Below are positions 15,043 through 18,223 of a DNA stretch of 18,223 bases, one piece after another. Each line of letters opens with the position of its first letter. The stretch's first letter is position 1. The DNA is taken from the NCBI GenBank assembly GCA_026709745.1, contig JAPOSJ010000215.1, positions 1 through 18,223 on the forward strand, given 5' to 3'. Position numbers and translations under genes: made by a program. The notes beneath the pieces are model-generated. The model did no database searches and was not told the origin of the DNA. It saw nothing but the letters and a program-made list of their open reading frames with translations. Origin of the DNA: Candidatus Dadabacteria bacterium (lineage in GTDB: Bacteria; Desulfobacterota_D; UBA1144; Nemesobacterales; Nemesobacteraceae).

Positions 15043-16752
15043 CTAAGGTTCCGTCCCTTTGGCCTCTGCAAAACGTATTCCGCTGTTGGCCGGGGGAGGC
15101 GAAGCATCCTGATCCGCATGTTTCATTATGATCCACAGTCTGTCACTTACTATAACGGGATTGTAGCTCTCCCACCGCCTGACCTCAGGTTCATCCACAT
15201 CGCGCCTCAGTATTCTGACATTGCCAAATTCACGCTCAAGGGAGTAACCGGACAGGGAAACTACAGGGTTCTCAGACACTATGTGGGTTACGGAAAGCAG
15301 AGCTGTCTTGAGGTTGGTAAAATTCGCCGGGCCTCTCACACTATCATAGAAAGGTATTTTTCTATGCAGGTAGTAGTAGCCTGGCAGGTTTGCATAATAG
15401 CGGTCAACGTGCCAGACTGCTTCAACCCCCGGAGCGCGTGAAAGATATCTGTAGGCGTCAAAAACTGTGTCGCCACCGCCAACGAAACTCCCGATCCCTA
15501 TGCCTCCCATCCCATAGACCCTGTATATATGGTTCTGATAGGGAAGTGCCTTGAAAACTCCTGCCAATGAAACCAAAGCGAAAACGCCCACGGCCACGCC
15601 TGCAACCAACCGAGCCCTTCCCAGACGGCTCGCAAGTTCCGCGATGATGTCCGAGCCGAGAAGAAGCCAGAGAGGGATTACGGCGAAGATGAACCGGTAC
15701 TCCTTTTGCGCTTGAAAGGAATGAAACAGCAACACTGCGGCGATGGGCGCGAGCAGAAAACCGTAGCGTCGCAGGTCGAGGAGCCCCAGAGCCACGCAGA
15801 GCGCACCTAACCCGCCCCCTGCAAGCAAAAACCAGAGTAGAAACTGGTGGGAAGGGGTCTCCATCAACACTTGCCCTATCACAAGGTTGAAGCGCAAATT
15901 TGTAAGGTAGGAGTGAAATAGTCCGCCGTTCCATGTTGCCGCGTCGAATATACCAATTGCGAGGAGAAAAAAGGCTGTTGCAAGCCCTAGAGTGATTTTT
16001 CTTCTGGTCAGCACGAATGCCGTCCCCAGAGCCAGAAGTGAAAGCGGCGCGTACTGAACCCGCACGGCCGTCGCCAGCACTGCAGTGAGTGCTGCAACTG
16101 TTTCTCTTTTTCCCGAAGATTTTTGCCCGGCGCTCCGAATACAAAGCCAGAAGGCGACCACAAGCAGTGCGGTAGCTACAAACTCTGTCATCGGCTTGTG
16201 TGCGAAAACCACCAGCTCGTACCAAAACGCTCCAGCCAGAAGAGCCACCCTAGCTGCGGCCTCACTGAAGTGATTACGCGTGAAAAAGTACATTCCAGCG
16301 GGGATGAGTAGCGAGAACGCGCAGAAAAAAAGCTTTACTCCCCCGACGTACCACACGGGTTCCCCAAGCCCGACAATGTCAAACAGCTTGATTACGCAGG
16401 CAGTTATCCCCGGAACTAGCCACGAGCGAGCTCCGTAGAAGTATTCCCAGTAGGTTACGCCGTTTCCGAAAACGAGCTGGTGTGCTGGCTCGAGGTACTG
16501 CATAATCTCGTCTGGATGCAGAATGAAGTCGCCTGAGAGTGCCACGGCCGAACGCACGATGAAACCTAAGAGGAGAACAAGTGGCAGGTGTTTCCAGACG
16601 GGTTCATCCGGGGTGCGGGGGTGAATCAGGGAGATAAGAAAACGTGTAGGTTCTTCTCCGGTTTCCTTTCCTTTAGTCATTGAGCTTAGTCCTCTTTCCC
16701 GTTGCACAGGAGCGTCTGGAAGCGAGAAGAATGACCCGGAATCTAGCCGCAC
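15043..16752 (-). CDS. GT22-like (Alg9/PIG-B type) membrane glycosyltransferase
   Basis: The 569-aa protein has roughly ten hydrophobic helices between about 55 and 400 and a soluble C-terminal part. The first luminal/periplasmic loop carries HPDEIMQYLEPAH (from residue 79), followed by the YWEYFYGARSWLVPG stretch, the layout seen in GT22 GPI- and N-glycan mannosyltransferases (PIG-B, Alg9). Such GT-C enzymes use polyprenyl-phosphate sugars, here perhaps supplied by the GT2-GtrA enzyme at 349-1467. The longest start is GTG (16752) with AGAGG upstream. An ATG at 16680 with AGAGGA 9 nt upstream is an equally good start and would give 545 aa. It lies 19 bp after the cofC-like gene, probably in one operon. 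Acceptor unknown. Confidence 0.75.
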   Translation of the reverse strand: MRLDSGSFFSLPDAPVQRERGLSSMTKGKETGEEPTRFLISLIHPRTPDEPVWKHLPLVLLLGFIVRSAVALSGDFILHPDEIMQYLEPAHQLVFGNGVTYWEYFYGARSWLVPGITACVIKLFDIVGLGEPVWYVGGVKLFFCAFSLLIPAGMYFFTRNHFSEAAARVALLAGAFWYELVVFAHKPMTEFVATALLVVAFWLCIRSAGQKSSGKRETVAALTAVLATAVRVQYAPLSLLALGTAFVLTRRKITLGLATAFFLLAIGIFDAATWNGGLFHSYLTNLRFNLVIGQVLMETPSHQFLLWFLLAGGGLGALCVALGLLDLRRYGFLLAPIAAVLLFHSFQAQKEYRFIFAVIPLWLLLGSDIIAELASRLGRARLVAGVAVGVFALVSLAGVFKALPYQNHIYRVYGMGGIGIGSFVGGGDTVFDAYRYLSRAPGVEAVWHVDRYYANLPGYYYLHRKIPFYDSVRGPANFTNLKTALLSVTHIVSENPVVSLSGYSLEREFGNVRILRRDVDEPEVRRWESYNPVIVSDRLWIIMKHADQDASPPPANSGIRFAEAKGTEP

Positions 16753-16771
16753 CGAGGAACCTCTTTGCGGA

Positions 16772-17470
16772 TCAGATGGCTGCAGTTGGGCGGCTCTCCG
16801 GTTTCTTCTTTATAAGCCCGAGGTCCAGAAGTTTTTTGTAGGTCTTGGTGTGGGAACCATAAAGGGAGAAGGTGTCTATGTCTTCGGGTTTGTCTATGTC
16901 GATGCTTATGTTCAGATTTTTGTAGACCTCATACGGTACGTACCTTCGCTCTGCCTCCTCCCTGTGCTTTCTGAAGCTGTCGTTTCCGAACAGCGATGGT
17001 ATGCTGTCGGGAGGTTTTCTCAGTATGGCGTTTGTGCCGAGTTCGTCTTCTGAAGGCACCAAGACCACAGATTTACCCTTTTTTTCCTTCTCAAGTACGA
17101 AGTCGAGATCCTTACCGGTTACAAGAGGCGCGTCGCCTGGAATTACGAGAACCGATTTCGCGCCCATCTTTCTGCAGACCTGAATCGCCAGATCAACCGA
17201 CGAACTCTCCCCGAGCTGGTTTTCTTCCCTTATGACGTCAAATCCTTCTTGGAGGGCCATTTTTTCCGCTTTCCTGTCTACCGTTACAATAACCTTGTTG
17301 TCGGCGAGTTTTGAGTTTGCGACCGCGGAAAACACATCTTCGAGCATCACGTAGGCAAGTTCGGTTCTCTGCTTCTTGCTGAGTACCGAGGCGAGCCTTT
17401 CGTTCGCTCTTGAAAGATCTTTTACTGGAATCAGTATGAACTTCAAAGCCGCCACCTCACGAGTCATCAC
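16772..17470 (-). CDS. cofC: CofC/FbiD-like nucleotidyltransferase (F420 side-chain precursor)
   Basis: CofC/FbiD activates phospholactate or phosphoenolpyruvate with GTP for coenzyme F420 biosynthesis. The 232-aa protein has the MobA-like nucleotidyltransferase fold: IPVKDLSRANERL (about 14-26), PGDAPL (111-116), the family-typical GTNA (145-148), FGNDSFRKH (161-169) and DIDKPEDI (191-198). Oddities: the lysine usual in the K-x-RL motif is asparagine (N23), and the usual LN before the central helix is not evident. Substrate is therefore less sure. Possible starts are GTG 17470, ATG 17467, or TTG 17446, which has GAGG 8 nt upstream and best fits homologue N-termini. No other F420 genes are in the window. 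Confidence 0.7.
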   Translation of the reverse strand: MMTREVAALKFILIPVKDLSRANERLASVLSKKQRTELAYVMLEDVFSAVANSKLADNKVIVTVDRKAEKMALQEGFDVIREENQLGESSSVDLAIQVCRKMGAKSVLVIPGDAPLVTGKDLDFVLEKEKKGKSVVLVPSEDELGTNAILRKPPDSIPSLFGNDSFRKHREEAERRYVPYEVYKNLNISIDIDKPEDIDTFSLYGSHTKTYKKLLDLGLIKKKPESRPTAAI

Positions 17471-17780
17471 CCCTATCCAGTCTATTTTATCACAAGTTCG
17501 CGGAGGTTCCCATATCCATGAACTTGGAGGAAAACCCGAAGCGATAAATTAAACAAGACATTCATTGTCTCCTAAATAAAGACTTTTGAGCATAGTAGGC
17601 TATCAGAAAACTGTTCATAATACTCTGAATAGGTGAGAAAAAGGGACTCAAGGTATCAAGAGGAAAATGCTAATATTTTAAAAATACAAGGCTGTAACCC
17701 CGAATTTTCGGTCTCGGGAAACTTAGGGAGATCGTGCTTTTATTCACGAATTGCAACGCTTCGGAGACCTGCATAGTTTG
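17471..17780. other. Divergent intergenic region between cofC-like gene and hisB
   Basis: This is AT-rich and without a convincing gene. It contains a 7-bp inverted repeat (17493-17526) in the cofC-like leader and several short palindromes, such as CCGAATTTTCGG near 17700 and AGACA/TGTCT at 17556-17570. No tRNA, riboswitch or T-box pattern was recognised. The hisB promoter follows directly. Confidence 0.5.
17493..17526. repeat. Inverted repeat upstream of the cofC-like gene
   Basis: CAAGTTC (17493-17499) and GAACTTG (17520-17526) are perfect 7-bp arms separated by 20 nt. It starts about 23 bp upstream of the cofC-like GTG, so it may be an operator or a leader hairpin. Confidence 0.3.
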
Positions 17781-17810
17781 TTGACAATGAAATGCACCTG
17801 CATATACAAT
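17781..17810 (+). promoter_or_regulatory. Predicted sigma70-type promoter of hisB
   Basis: TTGACA (17781-17786), an 18-nt spacer and TACAAT (17805-17810) predict a start at about 17817. A start codon at 17751 would be upstream of it, so the ATG at 17865 is preferred. A palindrome, CCGCG-T-CGCGG (17830-17840), lies in the short leader. Confidence 0.65.
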
Positions 17811-17864
17811 GATTATCTGAAATCCATTACCGCGTCGCGGAAATTAAGGAGCCAAGTCCAGATA

Positions 17865-18221
17865 ATGACCCGAAGAGCCGTTTTAAAAAGAGAAACCTCC
17901 GAAGTCAGTGCCAGCGTTGAGCTTGATCTTGATGGAACCGGGAAATTCGATATTTCGACGGGAGTGCCGTTTTTTGACCACATGCTGAGTCAGTTCGCAA
18001 AGCACGGCTACTTTAACCTCGTCGTTAAGGCCGAAGGGGACATCGACGTCGATTTCCACCACACAGTAGAGGATGTAGGTATAGCGATTGGGGAAGCCTT
18101 CTACGGGGCTCTCGGAGACAAGAGGGGGATAACCAGATACGGCCACGCCATAATACCTTTTGACGATGCACTAGTCATGGTGGCCGTTGACCTCAGTGAC
18201 CGCCCCTGCTTTGTTTTTTAA
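17865..18221 (+). CDS. hisB: Imidazoleglycerol-phosphate dehydratase, 3' part missing or frameshifted
   Basis: HisB dehydrates imidazole glycerol phosphate in histidine biosynthesis. From ATG 17865 the frame gives 118 residues with FFDHMLSQFAKHG (Mn-binding H39 and H47), FHHTVEDVG (H65, H66, E69) and DKRGITRYG, all intact. It then stops at TAA 18219-18221 just after SDRPCFVF, although the family runs to about 195 aa. The stop follows a T6 run (18214-18219), and one T fewer would read on as AAG into the expected region. The window ends 2 nt later, so an indel in the assembly, a true frameshift or slippage cannot be told apart. AAGGAG (17846-17851) is 13 nt upstream, rather far. The promoter at 17781-17810 rules out the longer upstream start. 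Confidence 0.85.
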   Translation: MTRRAVLKRETSEVSASVELDLDGTGKFDISTGVPFFDHMLSQFAKHGYFNLVVKAEGDIDVDFHHTVEDVGIAIGEAFYGALGDKRGITRYGHAIIPFDDALVMVAVDLSDRPCFVF

Positions 18222-18223
18222 GG

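Noticed and set aside
14920..15441. 173-codon plus-strand frame
   Set aside because: It runs across the minus-strand tRNA and the 3' end of the glycosyltransferase gene and has no recognisable product.
15458..16225. 255-codon minus-strand frame inside the GT22-like gene
   Set aside because: It is another frame of the same strand with Arg/Ser/Gly-rich nonsense composition; the GT22-like frame has the motifs and helices.
17817..17864. His leader peptide or attenuator before hisB
   Set aside because: The leader is about 48 nt with no start codon followed by His codons and no terminator hairpin; only a short CCGCG/CGCGG palindrome is seen.
1..18223. CRISPR array, prophage, IS element or toxin-antitoxin pair
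   Set aside because: No regularly spaced repeats, transposase, integrase or small paired ORFs of known type were seen.

Overview
This 18.2 kb window looks like the replication-origin region of a diderm (Gram-negative) bacterium. The type II secretion genes gspL, gspM and gspN imply two membranes. The mix of a GspN-type secretion protein, a CofC-like F420 nucleotidyltransferase, a P-protein PheA next to HisC and TyrA, and a GtrA-fused polyprenyl-phosphate glycosyltransferase suggests a deltaproteobacterial or Dadabacteria-like lineage. That placement is inference from gene content and has low confidence. No phage, IS element or CRISPR array is visible.

Layout, left to right. Positions 1-348 are gene-poor and hold an imperfect inverted repeat. 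A leftward block at 349-5106 reads, in transcription order, thiL, two overlapping HlyC/CorC membrane genes, then a polyprenyl-phosphate glycosyltransferase with a GtrA domain. A divergent promoter region (5107-5365) separates it from rightward dnaA (5366-6784). The 6785-7170 gap is the probable oriC: degenerate DnaA boxes, a DnaA-trio tract, an AT-rich unwinding stretch, and then a 39-codon small ORF with a good Shine-Dalgarno that overlaps dnaN. After dnaN come gspL-gspM-gspN. A new promoter then drives pheA-hisC-tyrA-msrB, the Phe/Tyr branch plus a methionine sulfoxide reductase. On the minus strand lie an elongator-type tRNA (CAU) with its own promoter, a GT22-like membrane glycosyltransferase and a CofC-like gene. 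A rightward hisB with its own promoter closes the window, and its frame breaks at a T6 run at the very edge.

The most interesting part is the initiation system. The DnaA recognition helix carries unusual residues at three positions that contact DNA in E. coli DnaA (R399 to K, D433 to N, T435 to S). The adjacent origin has no TTATCCACA box but has two inverted copies of a [A/C]TTTTCACA 9-mer. One of these sits 4 nt before a DnaA-trio tract, an arrangement like that in Bacillus subtilis oriC. Together these suggest an initiator and origin that have shifted specificity together. Other points of note are T2SS genes where recF is often found, a predicted leaderless thiL mRNA, and three promoters sharing the TTGACA / TACAAT core.

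Gene starts were re-chosen from Shine-Dalgarno and promoter positions where the longest frame looked wrong: dnaA, dnaN, hisC, hisB and the second corC.
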